Shown here: positions 1 through 11,911 of the stretch, in pieces | Numbering within the stretch: the first letter of the stretch is position 1 | How the letters are laid out: the number at the start of each line of letters is the position of its first letter | From: Nymphaea colorata | Lineage: Eukaryota > Streptophyta > Magnoliopsida > Nymphaeales > Nymphaeaceae | Direction of reading: 5' to 3' | Assembly (NCBI RefSeq): GCF_008831285.2 | Contig: NC_045149.1 | Location: forward strand, 6,129,500-6,193,499 | DNA: 64,000 bases | Notes under the pieces: model-generated | Database searches by the model: none | What the model saw: only the letters and a program-made list of their open reading frames with translations | Told to the model about the DNA's origin: nothing | Position numbers and translations under genes: made by a program

Positions 1-1862
1 CTTCATTGTCATGTAAATTTCTTTTCAATCTTTTTCAAAATTGTCGATCTCTAGGCTGTGCCCAACAATAGTTTCTCCAATAGCCTCCCTCAAGCCCATT
101 CTTCCCACAGGAAGATTGACATTGGTGACTTGTCTTATATTAGGCAGACACTTGGTTAAAATGTGAGCAACTTGGTCCTTGGATAAAATATATTTAGTTT
201 ACATTTCTTGCCTTATTATCTTGTCCCTAATGGAGTGAATATATGTTTCAATATTTTTGCTTCTATTATTTTGGAGATGATGAGATGCTAATTGATTGTC
301 CCCAACATTGTCACCCAACGATTGTCACCCCATAATATAAGAATTAAGAGACTTTTAACTCCAAAATCAAAACCTGACTTCAGGAACAACACCAATAAGG
401 GCTCTATATTTGGCTTCTCTATTTGATCTTGAAACAGTAGGCTGCTTCTTTGAACTGCAGCGGATATGATTTGATCCACAAAATGCTGAATACCCACTGG
501 TAGAGTATTGATCATTTGGGATCTACCCCAATATACATCTGAATAAGCATTTATATTTTCATCAGTGTTTACTGAAATGATTAGACCATGCTCTAACATC
601 CCTTTCAAGCATCAAAGAATATGTTTGCCACAATCCAGTGCTCAACTATAGGTTCTTGCATATATTCACAACCACAAGTTAACAATAGATGAGATATCTA
701 GACTAGTCATGATTGCATATTGTAAAGCCCCCACCATGCATTTATGTAAAGTTTAATGGTTGAAGAGACCTCTATCCTTTTTTAATGTAGCAGTTAAGGC
801 CATGGGGGTCGAGGCAAGTTTGGCATCTTTCATTCCTATTCACATGAGGAATTCTAAAACATATTCTTTTTGAGTCAACTCCATCTTGTTTCTGGCTTCA
901 ATGCCAAAAAAAAAAAGCAAAGTTCTCTTATTTATTTGAAAGCAAACTCTTTTCCAAACTTGTGAATATGGGAATTTATATGCTAAGGGAACCACTAATG
1001 ATGATAATGTCATTAACATTGATTAATACATAGGCCACTCTTTCTTCATTCGTCAATAGAAAAAGAGATACGTTTAACATTGAACTAACCTTGAAAACCC
1101 ACTTTTAGGTGCATGTTGAAGACCATATAAGACCTTTCAAAATTGTAAACACATGATGTTAATATTGAGGATCTTCAAAACCCATAGGTTACCAGATATA
1201 GACATCCCATAGATGGTGATATTATGGACATGTATCGGCTTAACTTCCTCATAATGTTTCTAAACAAATAGACAAGTTTGATAGTTTTTTTTTGTTTAAC
1301 AAAGAGATTGAGACAAGACAGTCTAATCTTCTTTATGTCTAATGCCTTTTGTCATAAGCCAAGCTTTCTATCTTTCTATAGTTCCATCAACTTGACAATT
1401 AGCTTTATATACTCATTTGCTCCAACAATGTGAGGAGCTTCTTCTCATGGCGCAAGAGTCCACCTCCAATTTAAGCTTTGATTTCTTCTTGTGTTGCCTT
1501 TTGTCTTTGAGGCTTGTCCTCAACCTCAATAAAGGTGATGGCCTCATGGTTTTGGTTAACCATATACATTTAAGTTTTAGGGATAAGATATTTGCTGCAA
1601 TTATAGACATGGGGTTTTCAAGTCCTATCTTGAGAATAAGTGGTCATAGAGTGAGTATGAGTTAATGATTTAGGAACATGAGGAGGGTATGATGTCATCA
1701 GCGGTCATTCAAGAGAGGTTCAATCTTTATGTTCATTAGGTGCTACATCCCTTTGTTCAAGTGGAATGGATTCTAAACTGCATACAGTTTGGCTATTTGC
1801 AAGTGGTTGAGCTTCAAGTGGAACCTTAGTTGCAATAGGAAGACTAGTGTAAACTAATTCTA
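1..1862 (-). mobile_element. pol: Ty1/copia pol relic A (linker to RNase H), cut by window start
   Basis: Read on the minus strand from 1862 downward, broken peptides follow copia pol order. The region between integrase and RT comes first, then the RT start (peptide NHEAITFIEVEDKPQRQ near 1,510-1,560). The RT catalytic box near 1,000-1,036 reads NVNDIII where copia normally has YVDD. The pre-RNase H motif MVGALQYAIMTSLDIS lies near 695-745. RNase H peptides follow: AYSDVYWGRS near 520-560 and KQPTVSRSNREAKYRAL at about 398-447. Stops and frameshifts are frequent and no frame exceeds about 106 codons. Family assignment rests on motif order. The catalytic Asp change and the stops make activity impossible. 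It meets relic B head to head near 1,862. Confidence 0.8.
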
Positions 1863-2790
1863 AAGGAGATGAAGAATTTGAGTCAACTTTATGACTTAAC
1901 TTTATGTCTTAAATCATGTTATTCTGATACTGCTATGTTTGTTAAGAATACTACTATAGGTATAATTGTGTTACTTTTATATGTTGATGATATAATTATT
2001 ACAGGTAATGCAATCAAAGAAATTCCGTTCGAAATGACTGATTTGGGTAATCTAACATATTTCCCTGGTCTTGAAGTAGCTTATCGTAGAAGAGGATATT
2101 TACTCTTACAAATAAGGTTAGCCAGTAATATCATAAGTACGTCTGGAATCATAGATGACAGGGTGGCTGACACTCTTGAAGGTTTAGGAGTAAAGATAAG
2201 AATTGATGATGGAGAAGTTTTGGAGAATACCATACCTTTTTGACAATTGGTTAGAGCTCTTGCGTATCTATCTATTACAAGGACTGACATATCTCATGTT
2301 GTACATAAGATAAGTCAATTTCAACAAAAACTTACTTTTATACATACAGGAGCTGCATTGATGATTGTTCGATATGTCAAACACATATAACTAAGAGACT
2401 TTTTCTATCCTCCTTAACAAATTGGAATATGATTGCATATACTGATGCCGATTGGTGTGGAGATCCTAATAATAGGATTTCACCATTGGTTTTTGTGTTT
2501 CTGATAAAGTTTCTCTATCTTCAACTGAAGTAGAGTATCGTGCTATGGGCACCACTATCATGGAGATTGTATGGTTAAGAAACTTATTGAAGAACATTGG
2601 AATTAACTTGACTGAAGCCACTAAGCTTTGGTGTAGTAACAAAAGTGCAATCTACGTTGCTAATAATCATACTTTTCATGAAAAGATAAAATATATTGAA
2701 ATAGATTGTCACTATGTGAGAGAATAATATCTTAGGCAAACAATGGACATATCTTTCGTATCTTCGGAATATCAACTTGGAAATTCCACT
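1863..2790 (+). mobile_element. pol: Ty1/copia pol relic B (RT and RNase H)
   Basis: The plus strand carries the C-terminal half of copia pol. The open frame at 1,869-2,243 holds the RT catalytic box LLLYVDDIIITG and the following EMTDLGNLTYFPGLEV. After a stop at about 2,241, the text continues with RQLVRALAYLSITRTDISH (2,246-2,300), the RNase H motif AYTDADWCGDPNNR (about 2,437-2,478), and the terminal RNase H block (2,545-2,727) with WLRNLLKNIGI, LWCSNKSAIY and HEKIKYIEIDCHYVRE. The first half of the element (gag, protease, integrase) is absent. Stops, including CGA/CAG-type losses, make it a pseudogene. The order and spacing of motifs make the copia call strong. Confidence 0.85.
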
Positions 2791-2805
2791 CGACTTCATT
2801 ATAGC

Positions 2806-2990
2806 TGTTGGAGCTGGTCTGTCAGCTATTTCCTCCTCCCTCTCTCTTCTACTTCTTGTTCTATATATATAAAACTGTGGTCCCTTGTGTAGTGAGAACC
2901 TTTAAGGCCTATTTTTCTATTGTATTTGAAGTTTCGGCAATACAATTTTATGAACCTCTAGTTTGAGGTTATTCTTGTTTGTGTTCTTGG
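2806..2990 (+). repeat. Probable 3' LTR of copia relic B (right end uncertain)
   Basis: Directly after the RNase H text the sequence begins TGTTGGAGCTGGTC, a normal copia LTR start. It contains a TATA-like run (about 2,862-2,874), then a T-rich stretch and an AATACA-rich segment such as is found in copia R/U5 regions. No partner LTR exists in the window, so the right boundary is a guess. Confidence 0.4.
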
Positions 2991-3417
2991 TGAGACTGGT
3001 GCTTCAAGCTTGTGATATTGAAGGATCTCTGTTCACTGGTCCATCTTTGGTTTACATGGTAGCCAACAAGGCTGGCCACTTGCAATGGCCTTTGGGAACC
3101 ATAGGAAGCAGCCAAGGTAGGTGGCAACCTCTCTAGGTGCGTCAAGAATGAATCATTTACTTTTATTATAAAAATATATAATTGTATTGTTGGGTTATAA
3201 TAAGGCACTTCGGTGTGAGTTTTGAGTTTTTTTTTTCCTTATTCTATGCAAAAGAACAGCCATGCATTAAGTTTGGCTAAGTTCATATCTATAAGAGATT
3301 CCCAAGTAAGAGGCTTTGGACTTCAGCGAATAGGCTGCTAAGTGTTCAGCTGGAGAACACTTAGGTTGCATGTATAGGCCTATATTTTTTTTCATGAAGA
3401 TTTATATGTACAGTAGT

Positions 3418-3430
3418 TGGTATCAGAGCT
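3418..3430 (+). other. tRNA-Met primer binding site of an LTR element
   Basis: TGGTATCAGAGCT matches the plant initiator tRNA-Met primer site used by many copia and gypsy elements. The preceding bases (to about 3,413, ending ACA) would be the 3' end of a 5' LTR, whose start I could not find. Confidence 0.7.
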
Positions 3431-3905
3431 ATAGTTGTTGCAGGGACTTATGAAGTAGTCATTGATTTTGGAGAACAACTTAGAACCATTACTACTAAAT
3501 TTAAAGAGTGTGAACGAATGTTGGAGGTAATGGAAAGACACAACTTACATGAAAGAAAAAGTTGCTAGCCTTGATAACAACGGTGGCACAAGCATGCCTA
3601 ACATTCAAAAGGAACTGAAAGCAATCAATACTAATTGGCAGGTTATAGAAATTAGTGGCTCACATGGGGCTCAGGGGAGCACATCGATTATCAGTAAACC
3701 CAATGTGCAAGTGCCAGAATGGAAACAACACGATAAGTTTCAAAGATCTAGAAAATTACCTTTATGATGCAGAATAATTCTGTAAGGTGGCCCACACCAA
3801 GGAAGAATATCAAGTGATTGTTAGCAGTTTATACCTAAATGGTGATGTGAAGCTCTAGTGACATGCCAAATTAGAAAATGATGGCTTAGCCTCTAAGGTT
3901 TATTG
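3431..3905 (+). pseudogene. gag: Degenerate gypsy-type gag downstream of the primer site
   Basis: Following the primer site, the plus strand reads a coiled, charged N-terminal stretch (open frame 3,549-3,767). In a shifted frame it then reads LEDYLYDAE.FCKVAHTKEEYQ (about 3,740-3,810) and SLYLNGDVKL (about 3,825-3,855). This resembles the gag of Ty3/gypsy chromoviruses, where a 'ME.Y' helix and 'YL.GDAKLWW' are typical. The tryptophans after GDVKL are replaced by stops (TAG TGA). It is a relic with at least one frameshift. The downstream text is copia-like, so the 5' gypsy piece and the following copia piece come from different elements. Confidence 0.55.
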
Positions 3906-3929
3906 ATAAACAGAATACGTCATTGTTAT

Positions 3930-4560
3930 GAAAGCTTAACAAGGCTTTGTATAGTATGCAACAGGCTCCTCATACATGATTTCAATAATAAAAACTTGCC
4001 CTTATATGACTAAGACTCATGATGGGCTTTTTATATCTCCATTTCAAGATTAAACTCTACATATCTACACCAATGCTGACTGGGAAGCCTTTCTTGGTAA
4101 AATTATGATTCTTGGAACTCAAGGAAAGAGTAAGTTATCTTAAGATAAAGTACGTATATTGAGTATAGAGGTATTACTAACAGTGATGTGAAGATGACTA
4201 GTGCAAATTTCTTAGCAAATCATCCTTCTTGTCACAATCAAATTAAATATATCAAACTATTCACTATCTAGATAATAAATATTCACTTCATTCCTCAAAA
4301 CCAATGGTACTAACTAACTCGGGTGACAACATAAGTGCAAATTTCTTAGCAAATCATCCTTCTTGTCGCAATCAAATTAAATATATCAAACTATTCACTA
4401 TCTAGATAATAAATATTCACTTCATTCTTCACAAAGTGTGAGAAGGAATATAGTTCAGATTCAGTACGTAATTTCAAAGGCCCATGTTGTTCATATCCTT
4501 GCTAAACCTCTCAATACCTATTCCTTTAGCAAGTTTAGGTTCAAGCTAAACATTGAGAAC
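3930..4560 (+). pseudogene. pol: Copia RT/RNase H relic C
   Basis: Short copia peptides occur in order on the plus strand. They are KLNKALYSMQQAPHT (about 3,932-3,976; copia KALYGLKQAPRAW), YTNADWEAF (about 4,070-4,095; YSDADWAG), EYRGITNSDVKM (about 4,157-4,195; EYRALA), then NISANFLANHPSC..IKYIKLFT and finally RRNIVQIQYVISKAHVVHILAKPL (4,440-4,512; the copia end with ADIFTKPL). Many stops separate them. A copy of about 97 bp inside it has been duplicated. The gene is clearly dead. Confidence 0.7.
4200..4431 (+). repeat. 97-bp direct duplication, 134 bp apart, inside copia relic C
   Basis: The segment starting GTGCAAATTTCTTAGC at 4,201 recurs at 4,335 with nearly no mismatches, running to about 4,297 and 4,431. 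Both copies encode the same RNase H peptide, and the second copy carries the more complete upstream context (SGDNISANFLAN). Confidence 0.9.
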
Positions 4561-4569
4561 ATAGAAAAC

Positions 4570-5490
4570 CAAAGGGTTGGCCAATGGTTCTTTTTAAATT
4601 CTGATGGAATAGACTCTGATGAAACACTATGGAATGGAAACATAATGAGACCTACATCCACATGCTGTAGTGCTAGCACGTCACTTGGTGCCAAAGCAAA
4701 CATTGCCCTGTTAGAATGGTCAATCTGCCAATACTGGTCCTTTAGGTGGGAAATGACTTTGCTTAGAGAGTGAAACTACAGTGGTTGGATGGATCCTTTT
4801 CATTTAGCTTTCGAGAGTATGTGAAGCCACATATCTGAGTTGAGGTGGTGACCAATGTCGATAAGGAAACCGGTTGCCAAATAGGCCCAACAATCAAGGA
4901 AGGAGAGCATAGTGATTATCATAATAAAAATAATAGTTACCAGGAGAAGCAAGCTAGGTTCTCTGCCCAAAAAATAATGTAGTGAATTCTTGTGAGGATG
5001 GTTATTATTGTGTGTACGATGGAAAGGGTAATCTTACACCAACTTATAAAATTCCTATTTATATCCTCATAGCAGGATGCTTAAGTGGAATGTTCAATGA
5101 GGATCCTTAACTGCAATATTGAATGAATATTGCTTTGAGACCTCCTACCATGGACATAGGCTTGACAACTAAATCACATTAAAAAATTGTTTTTGTTTAA
5201 TGTTCACTTCTTTTTTGATATGTCTATACCCTTTTTCTAACAAAAAGAACAAAGGAGGAAAAAGGAAGGAAAAATCTGCATTTGCACAAGGCAATTATAG
5301 TGAGAGGCATTGAACAATAGTGGGTAGGTGGTAGCAGCAATCAAAATTGTAAATGACAATCTAGTGGTTGAAGAGGAATGAGCAGAAGATAAGAACAATG
5401 AGAATGAAGTAGCAGACATCCAGGGAGGAAGAGTGAAGTGGTGAGGCAATAAAATGAAAGTCAGAGAAATTTGGATGAAGGGATCCAAGA
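4570..5490. other. No gene seen; unassigned sequence downstream of relic C
   Basis: This should hold the 3' LTR of relic C, but no paired terminus is visible. The open frames here are short and I recognise none. Nothing else could be supported. Confidence 0.4.
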
Positions 5491-5499
5491 GATACTTGT

Positions 5500-5935
5500 G
5501 TCTTTGAGCAATCCATAATAAAAAAGAAGAGAAGATGAAGAAATTGATTGTGCATTCTTAAGGAGTGAGGAAGACAAAGTATATGAAAGAGAGGAAGAAG
5601 TTTAGCACTAAGGAATTCGTCAGAGAAAGGGAGATGAAGAAGTGCAAGATTTGGACGAATGAGTTCAGGAGGAAGATAAAGAGGAGGAAGGCATACACAA
5701 GGAAGAAGAAGAAGTGGAGAAGGCCGCCTCTGTCCATCTACTAGAGGAGGAGGAGGAGGAGGTTGGAAAGATAGAAGAAGAGGTTGGTGCCTGGCCATCA
5801 AATGATGGAGAGGACCATCCGTTGAGGCCAAAGGAAGGGGACAATAACAACACAAGATGGAGAAAATGAGGATTGGAGGCACCGGATCTACGTTTGTCTG
5901 CAGATAAAAGAAGTGGTAGAGTATTGCGAAATACA
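5500..5935 (+). repeat. Purine-rich low-complexity tract
   Basis: Long GA/GGA/GAA-rich runs on the plus strand produce a spurious Leu/Pro/Ser-rich minus-strand frame of 239 codons (5,361-6,080). The composition is like the purine tracts of the PIF-like element at 55.6 kb, but I see no terminal repeats here. Confidence 0.6.
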
Positions 5936-5983
5936 ACAAAGCAGGCCAGTGACAGCTGGAGGCAATGCATTGTCGAGGTATAA

Positions 5984-6060
5984 TAGTGTGTGTTGATAGT
6001 GTGATGGTGTCTGAGATAGTGTGTGATGATAGTGTGATGGTGTCTGAGATAGAATCTGTG
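5984..6060 (+). repeat. Two-copy 33-bp tandem repeat
   Basis: GATAGTGTGATGGTGTCTGA begins at 5,995 and again at 6,028, giving a 33-bp period. Shorter GTGATAGT-like variants lie on both sides. Confidence 0.8.
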
Positions 6061-6179
6061 ATGAGAGTGATAGTATGCATGAAACCTTTGGTTTGTGAGA
6101 TTGGATATGCAATTGTCTGTGTACAAAAATGTGTTTTTGATGTAATAGAATTGTAGAGACATTCAATGGCACAATGAAT

Positions 6180-6500
6180 TGTTTTGGTACTTGTGCTCAG
6201 CCACTACTAGAAAGATAAAGTGCATAATATGCACTTTAATGGGGTCCTGAATTACAACTGGTTCACCATGTTTTGGAGGCCCGTCTACGTTCTTATCAAT
6301 AAATGAAACACTCGGATGAATACATTCGTCTTCCATGATTCGAGACAACCATGATGCTGGAGAACTTTGCAATGCTAATGGGCATGAAATATCTTGGGAA
6401 TGCAGTTATGCAGAGCTCCAAGTATGATATGAGAAGCAGGCATAGGGACCTACTTGACCTGTTTGAAATTGAATTGCACAATTGCCTATTTATATAAGGT
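6180..6500. other. Unrecognised, possibly exon-derived segment
   Basis: Both strands are fairly open. The minus strand reads a balanced peptide containing EDECIHPSVSFIDKNVDGPP at about 6,275-6,335. The plus strand reads MLENFAMLMGMKYLGNAVMQ at about 6,353-6,412. Neither matches a family I can name. The composition is less repetitive than the surroundings. It could be a pseudo-exon or chance. Confidence 0.25.
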
Positions 6501-6539
6501 GAAGTCCAAGATTATTTTCGTTATGTACATTTGCCAGAA

Positions 6540-7270
6540 ATGAATGAATAAATCAATGATACATCTGTCATAAGAAGCTAACAAAAAATTGATGTGATTT
6601 ATTCTTTATTTGTCACACTATTTATATTGGGTAATAATTCTAGAACAAGAATAAGCTGGATGTACCTATGATTCCTCAACTACTTAGCAGCGATGTACAA
6701 CTATACACAAGCATAGCTATGATGGCTCATTTATTCAGCTAGCTCCACTAATTTGAATATGACACTCAATACATCAGATGATGTTGGCCATTGATATGGG
6801 TATCACATGCATATCACCTTAGTATATGATTTATGCTTAAATGCACATATATGTCATCTTTGCAAGCCCAGATGTCAGAGTATGTACCTTTTTCACATCG
6901 GAGGTTTGGGCCTTCAAATGTTAGTACCTTCTCAATAGTGGCACAGTGGACACAGGTCACGTGAGAATATTACTATGATCAGATCATGCCAAGCAAATAA
7001 TAGTCGGGTTGACGATCGAACTAGTATGATTACACCTGTATGTTGTGCAATAGATGGAATGTGTTTGTTACTAAATTTGTCTGAATTTTTTTATGTGCAA
7101 GTTATTTGGAAACCGTATAAGAAAAAAGAACATAAGGAAAAAACATAAGTTATGGAGACTATGAATATGTCATGCAAAGATATCTGACTGTTATGCACGA
7201 ATGAGATCGAATGATGCAGCGCAACAGTCGAGTTCTGCTACAGTTGAAAAAGGTCAGCTTGTTCCAAAAT
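6540..7270. other. No feature recognised
   Basis: AT-rich single-copy-looking sequence with no long frame, no terminal repeats and no RNA-gene boxes that I could see. The frame at 7,211-7,435 runs into the LTR-like repeat and is not convincing as a gene. Confidence 0.4.
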
Positions 7271-9365
7271 CACTTGAGGAACATGGCTGTTTGCACTCCT
7301 CCCATCCTTAGGGTGTCGATTGAGTGCTGGGAGTTATGTGAAGCAGCAAAATTTCAAATTAGGTTTTTGAGGAAAATTTTAAGAGAAAGGGATCCACCCA
7401 TTGATACGATGTTCAACCGTTTCTGCCGCCTTTAACATGAGCATTTGGACCAAGGACTAAGTATTTCTTGGATCATGTAAGTTATTTGAAACAATCTTAT
7501 ATGTTTGTGCATAGAGGGTTGAAATTGAAATTGGAAGTTTAATTTTAACTTGGTTTTGAGCAAGCAATTTCTAAGCTTGTTTTAGATAAATTGGAATGAG
7601 ACTAAGACAAGTTGCCTGAAAAACTCTTGTTCTCATAAGCTATTTGAAAATTCAATATGTTTTTGGGAAATTGAGTAAATTCTTCCAACAAATTGAAAAA
7701 ATGAACAATGTCCAAATTGGAGACCATTGTTTTTGTTAAAAAATTGCCATTGGATGGCAAGGGTTATTGAAAATTGACTTGGATTGTGGCTTTGACCCAA
7801 GATTTTGGACTTTTTGCTTGATAATTTTGGCAATTTTTAATTAGAATATTGGACAGGAAATTAAAAATTTGATTGGAAAATTTGGGATTTTGGAGGTGGA
7901 GATCTAGTTCTTTATTGTGAACTCAAGATCATTGCATAATTTTGGATTGAAATTGAGATCAACTTATGATCAAGTTTTTGAGAAATGGCTAAGTTCACTT
8001 AGCGAATGTATTGATTTTTGGACAAAAGATAGTTAAGTTTTCTTAGCAAATAGATTGATTTTAAAATTTCTTTTTGCCAAATTACATGATTAAGTCTAAG
8101 AGATATAAACTTGATTTCAAATGAGTTCTCTTTTTAGAGAAGAATTGAGAGCAAATAAAACTCACTCTTTTGATGAGATGGAGAGACCAAAATGTTAGAA
8201 AATATGTTGTTTTCAAATATATTTTGGCTAAATTAGGATATGATGCTTGTGTTTCTTTTTTGAAACTAAGTGTGATTTCTTCATTCTAATTGTGATATGA
8301 CTTAGTCATATTTTGCGATTTGAAATTGAATCACTTAATGTCTTGAGAGTGTGCATGTGAGCAATTTGATTGAATTTGTATTGAATGCATCGAAGAAAAA
8401 GAAAATTATATGAGACATTCATTCTTCCCTCTCTTGTAATCTCTCAGCATTCATTCAACATAAACATTAATATCATAATCCACACATACAATGATTGATT
8501 TTTAGTTGGAATGTGGGACTTTCTCTATACAATGTAGAGCTGCAGTTCACAAGCATGAGACTTGACATAAAATCATCAAAATGATGAAAACCATGTAAAT
8601 GACGTTAAATCCAATCTTCAAAATACATGGGATATGTGGAAAACATCCACTGTTGTCTCAAAATAGCCATAGAATCAAGTTTCATACTGATCTACATAGC
8701 TGAAAATTATAAATGTTGATACTAAGGGAGCTTGTTTCTTAGAAAATGATGACAAATCATTGAAATTTTCCTCAACTTTTCATAAGTTAAGCATTTAAAA
8801 CAGCAAGAGGGATGTTCCTCTTGAGGGCATGCTCCCATGCGTGTTGAGCATTCACATTGGGCTTAGACATGAAGTTTTGGAAACTTTTTTTTAAAATCAA
8901 ATTAGATTCCAGATTTTTTTGCTAAAAGATTCTTTTGGGAAAAATGAAATTAGATTTTGAATATGAAATTGGACATTTTGGAACGTTGATTAATCTTATG
9001 CAAATCTAGAAATGTATGAATGAAATCAACAACTCTTAAATATGTTCTTAGGGTCTAGTTTAAATGAGATTAAAATTTTCTCTAGTTCTATGGAAAATAG
9101 CCAAGTCATGATTGAAAATTAACTTTGCAATGGCTTCAAACTATGAAGTTTAAGCTAAATTTCATGACATCTTGGTCAGATTTCAGTAATTCGCATGCAC
9201 TTTTACGCATGCATTGCTAGAATAGATAAGGTTTTGATATTAAATATTAAATTATCTTGTAGTTTTGAACTAAGAAGACTAAAATGAAGATTTATTTTCT
9301 ATAAACCAGTTTGGAAACATGTTCCAACTGAATTTTAGAGAGGAAAATGAGTTTTAATAAGAGGT

Positions 9366-9369
<4 letters not shown>

Positions 9370-9455
<86 letters not shown>
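9370..9455 (+). repeat. Compound (CA)n(TA)n microsatellite
   Basis: About 24 CA units run directly into about 19 TA units. It lies inside LTR-like copy 1. Copy 2 has a TA-only tract at the corresponding place. Confidence 0.95.
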
Positions 9456-9456
<1 letters not shown>

Positions 9457-9654
9457 TTATAATGAAAAAATATGATAAAGAATCTCTTAGCACACAAATC
9501 ATGATGGTTCATGGCTGGACTTTTTAGGTGGGAAGAGTGAAACAAGTTTTTAACCTCAACCACCACCCTTAATCAATTAGATCAGGAATGCATGAATCAA
9601 AATGACTCAAAATAAACAAAAAAAAATTAAAAGAATGTTCAAGCAAATTTTTCT

Positions 9655-9748
9655 ATGATTTTCACCATGTGAGGGTGGATCACATTGATGAGAAGACATC
9701 CATGATTTTCACCATGTGAGGGTGGATCACATTGATGAGAAGACATCC
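9655..9748 (+). repeat. Perfect 47-bp tandem duplication
   Basis: The unit starting ATGATTTTCACCATGTGAGG is present twice in tandem (9,655-9,701 and 9,702-9,748) without visible mismatches. This suggests a recent slippage-type event inside the old LTR-like repeat. Confidence 0.95.
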
Positions 9749-10444
9749 ATCCCTAGTAGGCCATTAGATTATATATTGCAGAAAATATAAATCAGTCTCT
9801 CAACGTGAAATCCTCTGATGATGGGAGTTGAAAATGAGTTTAGAGCAAGCTATTTTTGAAAGGGGTGTGGCCTTGGGGGCCTTTTAGAAAATAGATCCAT
9901 GTTTTGTTTAGAAAATCCAATTCATGCATGAAGAATGCATTAAAATGTACATTGGACCGTAGCTCAACCTAGCTGGACATTATTCCCAAACATGAATAAG
10001 AACTAAGGTGAAACTCTCCTACGAATATTGAACTTCAAAATAAATAGCAAAAAGGAAAAACAAATGAAGAACAAAGTAGAATCACCCCTACCTTGTGGTT
10101 GGCCTTCGTGTTTGGAACTTCTCTTTCTTTGTTCTCTAAACCAAGCAGTCCTAAGCAAGAATCCAAGTTTGGGTTTGAGAATGGCTAGAAGAAGAGAGTA
10201 TTCTTGCCGAAAATGGGAGATAATGATGATTTTCCTTATACTATAAATCCTAAGCAAGAGTCCAATGAAGTACCCTAGCTTAGAAAATCTAGAAGCAAGG
10301 AAATGGGAGAATGAGAGAGTGAGGGAGACAGCTTGGATGATGGCAGTTCCTCCTCTCCTTGGCTTCTTCTCTTCTTCTTCCTCTTGGATGCAACTATGGA
10401 GAAGGGAAAGAGAGAGCACAAGTGTTAGAAAATGAAAATTCCAA

Positions 10445-10459
10445 CCCCCCCCCCCCCCA
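10445..10459 (+). repeat. Poly-C tract
   Basis: A run of about 15 C bases, unusual in this AT-rich setting. It lies within LTR-like copy 1. Confidence 0.9.
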
Positions 10460-11911
10460 CCCCTCTTGGATGAAATACATTTTTTCATTCTTATTTTTCC
10501 TTTTTGACTTTGATTTTGCCTAACTTGGGGGAGCAACAGTGGTTTGCGCCTCCTTCTCCTTTTCCTTTTTTTAAAAAAGCTTTTGTAAAAGAAAATTCCC
10601 CTCCTTGGAAGACATTCTTTTGATGTGGCATCCTTGGGCTGGTCCACCCTTGTGAGGTGTCATGGACCAACCAATGGTTGGTCACTTAGGTTGAAAGATG
10701 GGCATGGGTTATGTGGCTGCTACATCATCCATGCTAATTCCCAAGAACTTTTAATCTTTCTTTATTTCAAGAGTGATCTCACCTAGCCCACATGCATGAG
10801 CTAGGTGGGTTTGGGCTAGGTCAAGTCCAACGTGACTTTTGACCAAGTGTAATTGTAATTTTAATTTAAAACTTTGAGTTTTAAACCTAGTTTCAAATTA
10901 TAATTCAAACTTTGATGAGAAAAGCCTTTGACTTTGACTTCAACACTCTTTCCCTTGGGTGTGTTTGAGTTCGACTTGGGTCGACTAGGCTTTGGACCTA
11001 GTGACCTAAATTTAAATTGCATTGAATTATAGACTTTCTTACCTATAAATTCAATTATTTGATTTGATTTTAAATTCATGATGTTAAATTGAATTGTAAA
11101 GGACATTTTCGTTCAAAATTGATTGAAGATAGGTTTGACTTGGTCAAAACGCTAATTGAAAATGTACGATTGTATATTTGACTTGTATGGCTTGCAAGTT
11201 CAAATACATAATTGATTTGCTTAAAACCCTAAATTAGGATGTTATCTTTTGAGCATGATTGAGAGGGACAATTTTGTCCTAAAATTGAATTGACTGGATA
11301 GTTTGACCATGGTCAATGTCCAATTCAAGCTCTGACTTCAACTAAATTCAGAGAAGTTTGATTATTTTAACACTTAGAGAACACTGAATTATGTTTTTGC
11401 TATGTTTAATTTGGATTGTGCTTTGACTAAGATAAGCCAATGCTATGTAGGGTTTAGTCGAAGACTATTTTGGTCCATTACTAGATTGATTGATGGGTTC
11501 AATGGGTGCAAGTTTGATTTAGCCTACTAGGTTTAGTGCCACCTTTGGGTGAGCCTTGGCCGTGCAGGCCATGTGGGGCCCACACATGGGTGATATATGA
11601 CATTTTGCATATCTAGTTGGGTCCAGTTTTGGATTTGTAATTTGGAGTTGGATTCCAAATGACAATTGTAAATGGATTTGGGTTGCAAACCCTAATTTGG
11701 ATTTAGTAATGTACATTGTAATGAGAATTGGACTCATAATCCTGCATTGGGGTTTGTGCCATAAGTTAAATTCATGATTCAAACCTAAATTGAGTTTGGG
11801 TTCAAAATTCAGTTTAAAATTGAGCATTTTCACAATCATTTGTGTGAAATTCTTCATATATTTTTTGAATATTTTTCTATAGGTGCACAGAAAAATTTGG
11901 GGTGTTAACAA

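Larger units (their letters stand above)
7280..11911. mobile_element. Long non-coding LTR-like repeat, copy 1
   Basis: About 4.6 kb without coding potential. It matches 30,768-34,622 in scattered but collinear blocks. Examples are GAGAAAATTTTAAGAGAAAG-type text at 7,371 / 30,800, the TTCATTC..CTCTC..AATCTCTCA block at 8,420 / 31,532, GAGCTAGGTGGG..TGGGCTAGG at 10,798 / 33,750, and a TA-rich microsatellite at the same relative place (9,417 / 32,648). The right end, GGGGTGTTAACA at 11,900-11,911, would on the minus strand start TGTTAACACCCC. This is a plausible LTR start, like the TGTAACACCCC of chromovirus LTRs. I infer a long LTR, a solo LTR or a LARD-type element. Orientation and family are not proven. 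Confidence 0.55.

Noticed and set aside
5361-6080. 239-codon minus-strand frame rich in Leu, Pro and Ser
   Set aside because: It is the complement of a low-complexity purine tract. It has no domain, and competing frames of equal quality exist on the same strand.
10003-10647. 214-codon minus-strand frame in LTR-like copy 1
   Set aside because: It is basic and low-complexity, includes the poly-C run, and is not conserved as a frame in copy 2 at 33.2-33.6 kb.
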